Part shown: positions 6,274 through 13,420 of the stretch, in pieces
Position numbering within the stretch: the first letter of the stretch is position 1
How the letters are laid out: each line of letters begins with the position of its first letter
Assembly (NCBI GenBank): GCA_030151165.1
Contig: JASLEM010000169.1
Location: 1-15,398, forward strand
DNA length: 15,398 nt
Direction of reading: 5' to 3'
DNA from: Burkholderiaceae bacterium
GTDB lineage: Bacteria; Pseudomonadota; Gammaproteobacteria; Burkholderiales; Burkholderiaceae
Position numbers and translations under genes: made by a program
The notes under the pieces: model-generated
What the model saw: the letters and a program-made list of their open reading frames with translations, nothing else
What the model was told of the DNA's origin: nothing
Databases searched by the model: none

Positions 6274-6969
6274 TCAGCCGAAGACCGCCTTCAGCAGCGC
6301 GCTGCCCGTGCCCACGGGGTCGGCGCGGATCTTCTTCTCCTCCTGGCCGATCATCAGGTACAGGCCGTCGAGCGCCTTGCGCGTCACGTACTGCTCCACG
6401 TTCGCGTCCTCCGGCTTGACCAGGCCGAACATCGAGCCCTTGCCCGCGACCGCGTTGTACTTCGCGGTGAGCGAGACCTTCTCCGTCTCCGTGGTCACGA
6501 TGGGCAGGAACTTCTCGTTGAGCGGCTTGCGCGTCTTGGCCTCGAAGAACTGGGTCACCGAGGTGTCGCCGCCGTGCACGAGCTTCAGCGCGTCCTCGAC
6601 CGACATCGACTTGACCGCGTTGACCAGCAAGGGCTTCGCCTCGGGCACCGCGGACTCCGCGGCGTGGTTCATCGACGAGATCAGCTCGTCGACCTTCGCG
6701 CCCTGGCCGATCGAGCGCAGCATGCCCGCGGCGCTGTTCAACGCGCCCGGCAACGGGATCTTGACCTGCGGGTTGTCCATGAAGCCGCCGGGCCTGCCGA
6801 GCAGCGAGACGGCCGTGTCGGCGCCGCGCTCGATCGCCTCGCGCACGCCCGAGGCGGCCTCGCTCTCGCCGAGGGCGAACGCGTCGCCGGCGCGCGCGAG
6901 CAGCGCGAAGCAGGCGGTCTGCGCCAGGACAAGCGTGGCGACCGAGGACGTAAACTGGCGTCGTTGCAT
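6274..6969 (-). CDS. DUF4197 family exported protein
   Basis: The 231-residue protein matches the DUF4197 family, whose function is unknown. It begins with MQRRQFTSS followed by a hydrophobic stretch to about residue 32 (ending GDAFA), a signal peptide with a Tat-like twin-arginine start. The mature part has family-typical segments: KIPLPGALNSAAGMLR near 70-85, VSLTAKYNAVAGKG, and a C-terminal YVTRKALDGLYLMIGQEEKKIR followed by DPVGTGSALLKAVFG. It is probably periplasmic. A GGAG ribosome site precedes the ATG by 7 nt. The start codon is only 12 bp from that of the divergent tlpA-like gene, so promoter elements must lie inside the neighbour's 5' coding sequence. Confidence 0.85.
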   Translation of the reverse strand: MQRRQFTSSVATLVLAQTACFALLARAGDAFALGESEAASGVREAIERGADTAVSLLGRPGGFMDNPQVKIPLPGALNSAAGMLRSIGQGAKVDELISSMNHAAESAVPEAKPLLVNAVKSMSVEDALKLVHGGDTSVTQFFEAKTRKPLNEKFLPIVTTETEKVSLTAKYNAVAGKGSMFGLVKPEDANVEQYVTRKALDGLYLMIGQEEKKIRADPVGTGSALLKAVFG

Positions 6970-6981
6970 GACGGGTCTCCG

Positions 6982-7500
6982 ATGAAATTGATGCGCACGT
7001 TCGTCCTCGCTGCCCCGCTCGCTGCTGCGACGGTGGCCGGGATGGCGCTGCCCATGCTAACGCTAAGCGCCTGCTCCCGGACGACCCCGGCGCCCTCGGT
7101 CAGCTACACATTCCTCGATGGCAGGAAAAGCGACCTGGCCTCGTTGCACGGCCACGTCGTGCTCGTGAACTTCTGGGCAACCGATTGCGCGCCCTGCGTC
7201 GCCGAGATGCCGCGCCTCGCGCAGACGTGGCGCAAGCTGTCGCCACGCGGGTTCGACACCCTCGCCGTCGCGATGAGCTACGACCCGCCGCTGCTGGTGT
7301 CCGACTTCGCGAAGGCCCGCGCGCTGCCGTTCGGCGTCGTGGCGGACGTCACCGGCGAAGTCGCCGCGAGCTTCGGCGACATCAGGTTCACGCCGACGTC
7401 GCTGCTGATCGACAAGCGCGGCCAGGTCGTCGCGCGCTGGATCGGCGAGACCGATTTCGCCGACCTCGAGAAACGGGTCGGCGCGCTGCTCGCCGAGTGA
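6982..7500 (+). CDS. TlpA-like thioredoxin-fold lipoprotein
   Basis: A 172-residue thiol-disulphide oxidoreductase of the TlpA/ResA type. Residues 1-30 form a lipoprotein signal ending in the lipobox LSAC, with Cys31 as the lipidated residue, so the protein should be membrane-anchored and face the periplasm. The redox motif is WATDCAPC (CxxC), and the cis-proline lies in FTPTSLLID. Such proteins reduce or isomerise disulphides, often in cytochrome c maturation, but no cytochrome gene is nearby to name a substrate. The ATG at 6982 gives the complete signal peptide; a second ATG at 6991 is possible, and neither has a good ribosome site. It ends 13 bp from the end of the convergent lipA, with no terminator visible in between. 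Confidence 0.87.
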   Translation: MKLMRTFVLAAPLAAATVAGMALPMLTLSACSRTTPAPSVSYTFLDGRKSDLASLHGHVVLVNFWATDCAPCVAEMPRLAQTWRKLSPRGFDTLAVAMSYDPPLLVSDFAKARALPFGVVADVTGEVAASFGDIRFTPTSLLIDKRGQVVARWIGETDFADLEKRVGALLAE

Positions 7501-7513
7501 CGGAAGCCGGGGC

Positions 7514-8530
7514 TCAGGCCGCCGGCTTGGCCGCGACGCGCGGCAGGTCGATCGGCACACCGGCGTGCTCGGCCTGCTTGTCCGCGTGATAGCTCGAACG
7601 CACCATCGCGCCGACGGCGGCGTGGCTGAAGCCCATCTCGATGGCCTTCTGCTCGAACATCGCGAAGGTGTCCGGGTGCACGTAGCGCGCGACCGGCAGG
7701 TGATGGCCCGACGGCGCGAGGTACTGGCCGATCGTGATCATGTCGATGTCGTGCGCGCGCATGTCGCGCATCACCTCGAGGATCTCCTCGTCGGTCTCGC
7801 CGAGGCCGACCATGATGCCGCTCTTGGTCGGGACGTCCGGGTGCAGCGCCTTGAACTTCTTCAGCAGGTTGAGGCTGAACTGGTAGTCGCTGCCGGGGCG
7901 CGCCTGCTTGTACAGGCGCGGCGCGGTCTCGAGGTTGTGGTTCATCACGTCGGGCGGCGCGGCCTTCAGGATCTCGAGCGCGCGCTCGTCGCGGCCGCGG
8001 AAGTCGGGCACGAGGATCTCGATGCGCGTCTGCGGCGAGAGCTCGCGGATCTGGCGGATGCACTCGACGAAGTGGCCGGCGCCGCCGTCGCGCAGGTCGT
8101 CGCGGTCGACGCTGGTGATGACGACGTAGGTCAGCTTCAGCGCGGCGATCGTGCGCGCGAGGTTGATCGGCTCCTCGGGGTCGAGCGGGTCGGGCCGGCC
8201 GTGGCCGACGTCGCAGAAGGGGCAGCGCCGCGTGCACTTGTCGCCCATGATCATGAACGTGGCCGTGCCCTTGCCGAAGCACTCGCCGATGTTCGGGCAG
8301 GACGCCTCCTCGCAAACCGTGTGCAGGTTGTGCTCGCGCAGGATCTGCTTGATCTCGTAGAAGCGGCTCGACGGCAGCGCCGCGCGCACGCGGATCCAGT
8401 CCGGCTTCTTCAGGATTTCCGCGGGAACGATCTTGATCGGAATGCGCGAGGTCTTCGCGTGGGACTTCTGCTTCGCGCTCGCGTCATACGCGGGCGTCTC
8501 GACGACAGGGAGGTTCGATTCAGTGGACAT
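7514..8530 (-). CDS. lipA: Lipoyl synthase
   Basis: This radical-SAM enzyme inserts two sulphurs into octanoyl chains on lipoyl domains of 2-oxoacid dehydrogenases and the glycine cleavage H protein. The 338-residue product carries both iron-sulphur sites: the auxiliary cluster cysteines Cys73, Cys78 and Cys84 ([12 protein letters not shown]), and the radical-SAM CxxxCxxC at Cys99, Cys103 and Cys106 (CTRRCPFC). The conserved RSSYHAD near residue 316, which supplies the serine ligand of the auxiliary cluster, is present. The length is normal, with a variable N-terminal 40 residues. It follows lipB by 84 nt and works directly on LipB's product. The ATG at 8530 has only a weak ribosome site. Confidence 0.97.
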   Translation of the reverse strand: MSTESNLPVVETPAYDASAKQKSHAKTSRIPIKIVPAEILKKPDWIRVRAALPSSRFYEIKQILREHNLHTVCEEASCPNIGECFGKGTATFMIMGDKCTRRCPFCDVGHGRPDPLDPEEPINLARTIAALKLTYVVITSVDRDDLRDGGAGHFVECIRQIRELSPQTRIEILVPDFRGRDERALEILKAAPPDVMNHNLETAPRLYKQARPGSDYQFSLNLLKKFKALHPDVPTKSGIMVGLGETDEEILEVMRDMRAHDIDMITIGQYLAPSGHHLPVARYVHPDTFAMFEQKAIEMGFSHAAVGAMVRSSYHADKQAEHAGVPIDLPRVAAKPAA

Positions 8531-8600
8531 TCTTGTGCGGCGTCGCCTTGGTCAGGCAGCGCGAAAAAGCCCCGACCGGCGCGGCGACGTCCGTCCGGAC

Positions 8601-8616
8601 GAGCGCCGAGGCGCTC
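8601..8616 (-). repeat. Perfect hairpin across the lipB stop codon
   Basis: GAGCGCC-GA-GGCGCTC forms a 7-bp stem with a 2-nt loop and covers part of the lipB stop (8615-8617). No U-tract follows on the minus strand, so it is not an intrinsic terminator. It might slow read-through into lipA or protect the 3' end. Confidence 0.4.
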
Positions 8617-9346
8617 AACGGGTGAACTGCGTCGCGAGGCGGCGGCCCAGCGCGTCGGCCACGGTCGCCCAGTCAGCAATGACCCCGAGTGTAGCGAGAT
8701 CGACCGTCCTCAGCCCGGCATATCCGCAGGGGTTGATGCGCTCGAAGGGTTGCAGGTCCATCGCGACGTTGAGCGCGACGCCGTGATACGTGCAGTGATT
8801 GCTTACTTTGACACCGAGCGCGGCGATCTTCCCGAGTCCGCGGAAGGGGTCGTCCGCCGGTCGCGGCCCGGTCAGGGCGCCGTGCCCGAACGGGTCGTCC
8901 AGTCTGACGTAGATGCCCGGCGCGCCGCCGACGCGGTGGCCGGTGACGCCGACGTCGGCCAGCGTGCGCAGCACCACTTCCTCGAGCCGGTAGACGAATT
9001 CCTTGACGAAGATGCCATGGCGCCGCAGGTCGATCAGCGGATAGGCGACCACCTGTCCGGGCCCGTGGTACGTCACCTGGCCGCCGCGGTTGGTCTGCAC
9101 GATGGGGATGTCGCCCGGCGCCAGCACGTGCTCGGCCTTGCCGGCCAGGCCCTGCGTGTAGACCGGCGCATGCTCGACGACCCAGATCTCGTCGGGCGTG
9201 CCGGCGTCGCGGGCCGCCGTGAACGCCTTCATCTCGTCGACGGTCGCCTCGTAGTCGACACGCCCGCGCAGGCGCAGCACGGGCGAGGCTGAAGGGGCGG
9301 CGAGCTCGTGGGCGGCCGCGGCGGGGAGCGCCGTCGGGAAAGTCAT
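8615..9346 (-). CDS. lipB: Octanoyl-[acyl carrier protein]:protein octanoyltransferase
   Basis: LipB moves octanoate from acyl carrier protein to lipoyl domains, the step before LipA. The 243-residue protein has the family motifs [12 protein letters not shown] (88-98), [11 protein letters not shown] with catalytic Lys173, and INPCGYAGL with catalytic Cys207; the 34-residue Lys-Cys distance equals that of E. coli LipB (135/169). Residues 149-168 (rich in Asp, Pro and Gly) form an insertion between PGIYV and GKIAALG not present in short family members. The first 20 residues are an alanine-rich extension. The ATG at 9346 is preceded by no strong ribosome site. The order dacA-(dat)-DUF493-lipB-lipA matches E. 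coli dacA-ybeD-lipB-lipA with insertions. Confidence 0.96.
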   Translation of the reverse strand: MTFPTALPAAAAHELAAPSASPVLRLRGRVDYEATVDEMKAFTAARDAGTPDEIWVVEHAPVYTQGLAGKAEHVLAPGDIPIVQTNRGGQVTYHGPGQVVAYPLIDLRRHGIFVKEFVYRLEEVVLRTLADVGVTGHRVGGAPGIYVRLDDPFGHGALTGPRPADDPFRGLGKIAALGVKVSNHCTYHGVALNVAMDLQPFERINPCGYAGLRTVDLATLGVIADWATVADALGRRLATQFTR

Positions 9347-9404
9347 GGCCGCGATGTTACGGCCACGCGGCCGCGCACCGCGGTCGGCGCGGTCTCTCGC
9401 CGCG

Positions 9405-9890
9405 TCACTCGGGCGTGATCTGCTTCAGCTTCAGCAGGCGCTTGTAGTCGCGGGTCGGCTTGAACTGCTCGTACTCGGCGTCAATCGCGTCGCGGTCGAC
9501 GCTCTCCAGCTTGCGCGCCAGGCAGGCGTTGACGAACGCGCGCTCGTCGCCGTACTTGTTGACCGACCAGCCGATGCCGCCCGAATGCGGGCAGCCGGGC
9601 CAGAAGGCGATCCAGCGCCAGTCCGGATATTCCTTGTCCTCCCGCCGGCGAACCGCGTGCACGAGGCGCACGCCGACCACGCCCGACGTGTTGCGGGTGG
9701 TCATCCGGTTTTTCATGCCGATCGGCGGCGGCAGTTCGAGCAGAGTCGCCTTGACCCACTTCTTCGCGGCAGCCTCGGCCTTCGTCCACGTGCCGAACTG
9801 CTTCAGCGTGAAGTTCTTCTGATGTAGCTTTTTCTGCCGAACGATGCGTGCCATGACGCATTTTTCGGTCTCGTTTCGGGTGAGATGCAT
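9405..9890 (-). CDS. AP2-domain-like DNA-binding protein
   Basis: The 161-residue basic protein contains a stretch (about residues 67-127) resembling bacterial AP2/ERF-like DNA-binding domains: TSGVVGVRL opens the sheet, [10 protein letters not shown] supplies the tryptophan strand, and [21 protein letters not shown] matches the F/WSV-KYG-EAF helix seen in AP2 domains linked to HNH endonucleases. There is no nuclease motif, so it is a stand-alone form. The region before it is lysine-rich ([27 protein letters not shown], split here only for description). The start is uncertain: ATG 9890 has AGAGG close by, while ATG 9854 gives MARIVRQKK. It sits between DUF493 and lipB, a position empty in E. 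coli. No target is evident. Confidence 0.7.
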   Translation of the reverse strand: MHLTRNETEKCVMARIVRQKKLHQKNFTLKQFGTWTKAEAAAKKWVKATLLELPPPIGMKNRMTTRNTSGVVGVRLVHAVRRREDKEYPDWRWIAFWPGCPHSGGIGWSVNKYGDERAFVNACLARKLESVDRDAIDAEYEQFKPTRDYKRLLKLKQITPE

Positions 9891-9924
9891 GAAGCCTCTG
9901 AGAGTCGCTTCCCCTCCTGGATCA

Positions 9925-10200
9925 TCACAGAACGATCTTGACCATCGGGTGCGTGGTCAATGTCCGGTACAACTCGTCCAACTGCGGGCGGCTGGTGGCT
10001 GTGACCGTGATCGTGATGCCCAGGTAATTACCCCCCTTGCTGGGTCTGGTCTCTACCGTCGCGGCGTCGAAGCCGGGATCGAACTGCTTCGCAACCATGA
10101 CGATCGCATCGACGAAGCCCTCGGCGTGCGGGCCCATCACCTTGATGGGAAACGCGCTGGGGTATTCGATCAGCGATTGTTCGGGCGGAATCTCGTGCAT
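9925..10200 (-). CDS. DUF493 family protein (YbeD-like)
   Basis: A 91-residue protein of the DUF493 family, small ACT-like regulatory domains next to lipB in many proteobacteria (YbeD in E. coli). Visible features are the N-terminal SLIEYPSAFPIKVMG, a helix (GFVDAIVMVAKQF), the central strand GNYLGITITVTATSRPQL, and the C-terminal LYRTLTTHPMVKIVL. The ATG at 10200 was preferred to an upstream in-frame start at 10263 because the latter adds 21 residues outside the fold and runs into dat. It starts 10 nt after the dat stop and is surely co-transcribed. The role is not established; it is plausibly linked to lipoylation. Confidence 0.88.
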   Translation of the reverse strand: MHEIPPEQSLIEYPSAFPIKVMGPHAEGFVDAIVMVAKQFDPGFDAATVETRPSKGGNYLGITITVTATSRPQLDELYRTLTTHPMVKIVL

Positions 10201-10210
10201 GGTGGCTTTA

Positions 10211-11107
10211 TCAGATGGATTGCGACTGGATCGCGCGCTGGTAAGCCTCGTGCAGACGGGCATAAACCGGACCCGGTCGACCGCGCAGCGCGCCGTGGCC
10301 GACGTCCTCGCCGTCCAGGCGAGTCACGGCGATGATTTCCTTCGACGCCGAGCTTAGCAACACTTCGTCGGCCGCGCGGACGTCGGCCTCGCTGATCGGC
10401 CGCAGGTTGAACGCGATATCGGTCTCTTCGCACAGCTCGCGCAGCAGCTCGATGCGCACGCCCTGCAGCACGTGCTCGTCGGGCACCGGCCCGAGCAGCG
10501 CGCCTTCCTGGACGATCCAGACGTTGCTCGACGAGCCTTCCGTCAGCCACGGGCCGGCGGGGCCGTCGTCGCGCAGCAGGATCGTCTCGTCGGCGCCCTG
10601 GTCGGCGGAGATCTTGCGCGCCAGCACGTTGCCCAGCAGCGACGTGCTCTTGATGTCGCCGCGCTGCCAGCGGAAGTCGCGCGCGCCGACGCATGACAGG
10701 CCCTGCAGCCGCTGCGCCGGCGTGGGCAGCGTGCGCTCGCTGGTCGTGACGAAGACCGTGGGCTCGAGATCGTCGGGCACCACGTGCGACCGCAGCGCGA
10801 CGCCGCGCGTGACCTGGATGTACAGCAGCTGGTCGCCCACGGGGTACGCGGCGATCACCTTGCGCAGCCGGCCGAGCCAGGTCTCGCGGTCGAAGTCGGT
10901 CTCGATGCCCAGCTTGCCGAGGCTGCGCTCGAGGCGCGCCAGGTGGTCGTCGAAGCGGAACAGGCGGCGGTCATAGACCGGGATCGACTCGTAGGCGCCG
11001 TCGCCGAAGAGGAAGCCGCGATCCATCACCGACACCTTGGCCTGGTTCAACGGCAGGTAGTCGCCGTCGAGGTAGCACAAGGTGTCTGGCAAGGGCGAGG
11101 CAGTCAT
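10211..11107 (-). CDS. dat: D-amino-acid aminotransferase (class IV PLP enzyme)
   Basis: It should interconvert D-alanine plus 2-oxoglutarate with pyruvate plus D-glutamate in the cytoplasm. The 298-residue protein has the class IV fold: LCYLDGDYLPL start, SVMDRGFLFGDGAYE (26-40), YIQVTRG, and the PLP lysine Lys153 in RGDIKSTSLLGNVLARK. Next come GADETILLRD and the cofactor phosphate loop TEGSSSNVWIV with Glu190. The DIKSTSLL context favours D-amino-acid over branched-chain aminotransferase, although aminodeoxychorismate lyase is a relative. The ATG at 11107 has AGGAG 9 nt upstream; further upstream in-frame sequence has no family similarity. It lies between the dacA-like gene and DUF493, which links it to D-alanine turnover. 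Confidence 0.9.
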   Translation of the reverse strand: MTASPLPDTLCYLDGDYLPLNQAKVSVMDRGFLFGDGAYESIPVYDRRLFRFDDHLARLERSLGKLGIETDFDRETWLGRLRKVIAAYPVGDQLLYIQVTRGVALRSHVVPDDLEPTVFVTTSERTLPTPAQRLQGLSCVGARDFRWQRGDIKSTSLLGNVLARKISADQGADETILLRDDGPAGPWLTEGSSSNVWIVQEGALLGPVPDEHVLQGVRIELLRELCEETDIAFNLRPISEADVRAADEVLLSSASKEIIAVTRLDGEDVGHGALRGRPGPVYARLHEAYQRAIQSQSI

Positions 11108-11165
11108 GATCGGAAGCTCCTGAAACTGCACGACGCGGCCGGCGTCGTCGAGCGTGGCCCTGAGA

Positions 11166-12314
11166 TTACTTGATCCAGAGCCGGACCGCATCCCATGCGC
11201 GGCCGAACAGGCCGGCCGTGGGCACGGGCTCGAGCACGGTGAGGGGTATCGCGGCAATCGCGGTGCCGGACGCCGTCGTCACCTTGAGCGAGCCGACGCG
11301 CTGGTCCTTCGCGAGCGGCGCGACCAGCGGGTCGGTGCGCTCGATCTGCGTCTTCAGGTGATCGCCTTCGCCCTTGGGCACCGCGACGTAGATCGCCTGC
11401 GCGCTGCCGATGCCGACCTGCGCCTGGCGGCCCTTCCACACCGGCACCGTCGCGACGGCCTTGCCGGCCTCGACGAGGCGGACGTCGTCGAAGGCCGTGA
11501 AGCCCCAGTTCAGCAGCTTCTGCGTCTCGTTGGCGCGAGACTGGATCGAGTCCGCGCCCATCACGATCGCGATCAGCCGGCGCTGGCCGTTCGGGAATTC
11601 GCGCTGCGCGCTCGCCAGCAGGCCGTAGCCGGCGGCGTCGGTGAAGGCGGTCTTCATGCCGTCGACGCTCGGATCGCGCTGCAGCAGCAGGTTGCGGTTG
11701 TCCTGGCGGATGTTGTTGAACTTGAAGTCGCGCTGCGCGTAGTAGTGGTAGTACTCGGGGTAGTCGCGGATGACGTGCATCGCGACCGCCGTCATGTCGC
11801 GCGGCGTGCTGCGGTGGCCCGCCTCGGTGAGGCCGGTCACGTTCCTGAACGTCGTGTTCTTCAGGCCCCATGCCTGCGCCTGCCGGTTCATCATGCCGAC
11901 GAAGCCGTCGACGCTGCCGCCCACGGCCTCGGCGAGCGCCACCGCGGCGTCGTTGCCGGAGTCGACGACCAGGCCTTGCAGCAGCTCGTCCACGGTCGGG
12001 GTCATCGTCGTGTCGATGTACATCAGCGAGCCGCCGCCCTTGCGTTCGGCCAGCGCGCGCGCCGAGACCGGGATCTTCTGGTCGAGGGCGATCCTGTGGT
12101 CGTGCAGCGCGACGAACGCGAGGTACGCCGTCATCAGCGTCGTCAGCGACGCGGGGTCGACGGGCGTGTCGGCGGCGCGCTCCGCGAGCGTCTGGCCCGC
12201 GTTCATGTCGACCAGCACGTACTCGCGCGCGGCGACCTCCGGCACGGGCAGCGCCTGGGCGAAGGCGGCGAGCGCGGCCGTGGCCAGGCCCAGGAACGTC
12301 AATGCTTTTTTCAC
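11166..12314 (-). CDS. dacA: DacA-like D-Ala-D-Ala carboxypeptidase homologue, probably inactive
   Basis: A 382-residue member of the PBP5/DacA family. It has a signal peptide (KKALTFLGLATAALAAFAQA), the carboxypeptidase domain, the PBP5 C-terminal beta domain (VWKGRQAQVGIG to VGSLKV), and a C-terminal amphipathic anchor (AGLFGRAWDAVRLWIK). Normally it trims the terminal D-Ala of peptidoglycan in the periplasm. Here the SxxK motif reads SLTT: Ser56 is present but Thr59 (codon ACG) replaces the essential Lys. SGN (119-121) is intact. KTG reads KTA (221-223, Ala codon GCC), and the following H-T is F-T. These changes argue against normal acyl-enzyme chemistry, yet the frame is intact throughout. 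The start is the GTG at 12314; an in-frame TTG at 12338 lies inside the previous gene. It is 13 nt after the hydrolase stop and 58 nt before dat. Confidence 0.9.
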   Translation of the reverse strand: MKKALTFLGLATAALAAFAQALPVPEVAAREYVLVDMNAGQTLAERAADTPVDPASLTTLMTAYLAFVALHDHRIALDQKIPVSARALAERKGGGSLMYIDTTMTPTVDELLQGLVVDSGNDAAVALAEAVGGSVDGFVGMMNRQAQAWGLKNTTFRNVTGLTEAGHRSTPRDMTAVAMHVIRDYPEYYHYYAQRDFKFNNIRQDNRNLLLQRDPSVDGMKTAFTDAAGYGLLASAQREFPNGQRRLIAIVMGADSIQSRANETQKLLNWGFTAFDDVRLVEAGKAVATVPVWKGRQAQVGIGSAQAIYVAVPKGEGDHLKTQIERTDPLVAPLAKDQRVGSLKVTTASGTAIAAIPLTVLEPVPTAGLFGRAWDAVRLWIK

Positions 12315-12327
12315 GGCGGCGCCGAAC

Positions 12328-12945
12328 TCAATCGGCAAAGTTTCGGAGCACCAGCGCCTTCAGCAGCGTCAACTGTCCATGGAAGAAGTGCCCAGCGCCG
12401 GGCACGACGACGACCGGCAACGCCTGCGGGCGCGCCCAGTCCATCGTGGACGACAGCGGCACGACGTCGTCGGCCTCGCCGTGGATCACGAGCGTCTCGG
12501 GCGGCACCGGCGGCGGCGTGTTGACCTGCGTGGACGGCGCGACGAGCACCATCCGCTGGGGCCGTTCGGCCTCCGGCAGCTTCGCCGCCGCGCTCGCCGC
12601 GATGAAGCCGCCGAACGAGAAGCCGCCGAGGATCAGCGGCTCGCCGGCGACGCGGTGCGCCGCGATCACCGCGAGCGCATCGTCGGTCTCGCCGACGCCG
12701 TGATCCCACGCGCCTTCGGAGCCGCCGACGCCGCGGTAGTTGAAGCGCACGACGCGCCAGCCGCGCTGCGTCAGCGCCCGGGCGAGCGTCGTGACGACCT
12801 TGTTGTCCATCGTCCCGCCCTGCTGCGGGTTCGGATGGCACAGCACCGCGAGGCCGCGCTGCGTGACGTCGGTGATGGTGTCGACGGCGACGCTCAAGCG
12901 CCCCGCCGGCCCGGCGATCTCGCCGCGCTTGGTGAATGAGTTCAT
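12328..12945 (-). CDS. Alpha/beta hydrolase (COG2945-like)
   Basis: A 205-residue cytoplasmic alpha/beta hydrolase of the short COG2945-like type. Visible are CHPNPQQGGTMDNKVV (36-51, the oxyanion strand region), FNYRGVGGSEG (68-78), the nucleophile elbow GGFSFGG with Ser110, the acid Asp159 in HGEADDVVP, and the base His186 in PGAGHFFHG. No lid domain or signal peptide is present. The substrate is unknown; esters or thioesters are likely. The ATG at 12945 has no clear ribosome site, but it is only 17 nt from the stop of the ferredoxin gene, consistent with translation in an operon. It is followed 13 nt later by the dacA-like gene. Confidence 0.85.
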   Translation of the reverse strand: MNSFTKRGEIAGPAGRLSVAVDTITDVTQRGLAVLCHPNPQQGGTMDNKVVTTLARALTQRGWRVVRFNYRGVGGSEGAWDHGVGETDDALAVIAAHRVAGEPLILGGFSFGGFIAASAAAKLPEAERPQRMVLVAPSTQVNTPPPVPPETLVIHGEADDVVPLSSTMDWARPQALPVVVVPGAGHFFHGQLTLLKALVLRNFAD

Positions 12946-12962
12946 GGTGTCGGGACGGCCGG

Positions 12963-13337
12963 TCAACGGCCGACGTCGGGGGGCAGCAGCAGCCGTTCGA
13001 CGGGCTTGCCGCCGACGAGGTGGGAGTCGACGATCTCGTCGATGTCGTGCTTGTCGACGAACGTGTACCAGGTGCCTTCGGGATAGACCACGGCGACGGG
13101 GCCGCCGGCGCAGCGGTCGAGGCAACCCGCCTTGTTCACGCGCACGCCACCGGGGCCGGCGAGCTTCTCGGACTTCACGCGCGACTTGCAGTGGTCGAAG
13201 CCCTCCTGCGCGCCGACGCGCATGCAGCTGTCCTCGCCCTTCGCCCGCTCGTTGAGGCAGAAGAAGATGTGGTGCTTGTAGTACGGAGGGTTTGTCACGA
13301 TGCGAAATATCCGGTCGGGCGCGGCGATGTGCGGCAC
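12963..13337 (-). CDS. Thioredoxin-like 2Fe-2S ferredoxin
   Basis: A 124-residue protein of the thioredoxin-like [2Fe-2S] family. It has KHHIFFCLNERAKGEDSC (Cys27, Cys38) and AGCLDRCAGGPVAVVYPEG (Cys72, Cys76), the C-x10-C ... C-x3-C ligand set, followed by WYTFVDKHDIDEIVDSHL and a hydrophobic C-terminal tail (PVERLLLPPD). It should carry electrons in the cytoplasm; the partner is unknown. Two GTG starts are possible. I chose 13337 because a perfect GGAGG lies 8 nt before it; 13298 would start at TNPPYYKHH, closer to the usual family start, but has no ribosome site. It lies in the leftward gene string between the vanZ-like gene and the hydrolase. Confidence 0.88.
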   Translation of the reverse strand: MPHIAAPDRIFRIVTNPPYYKHHIFFCLNERAKGEDSCMRVGAQEGFDHCKSRVKSEKLAGPGGVRVNKAGCLDRCAGGPVAVVYPEGTWYTFVDKHDIDEIVDSHLVGGKPVERLLLPPDVGR

Positions 13338-13420
13338 CGATCGTACCTCCGCGAGATCGTCCGACCTGTCAGACGGGGCCGCGCGCAGGATGCGTGCGCG
13401 ACCGGCGTCCGCGTTCACGC

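Noticed and set aside
7501..7513. Terminator between the tlpA-like gene and lipA
   Set aside because: Only 13 bp separate the two stops, and neither strand has a hairpin with a U-tract.
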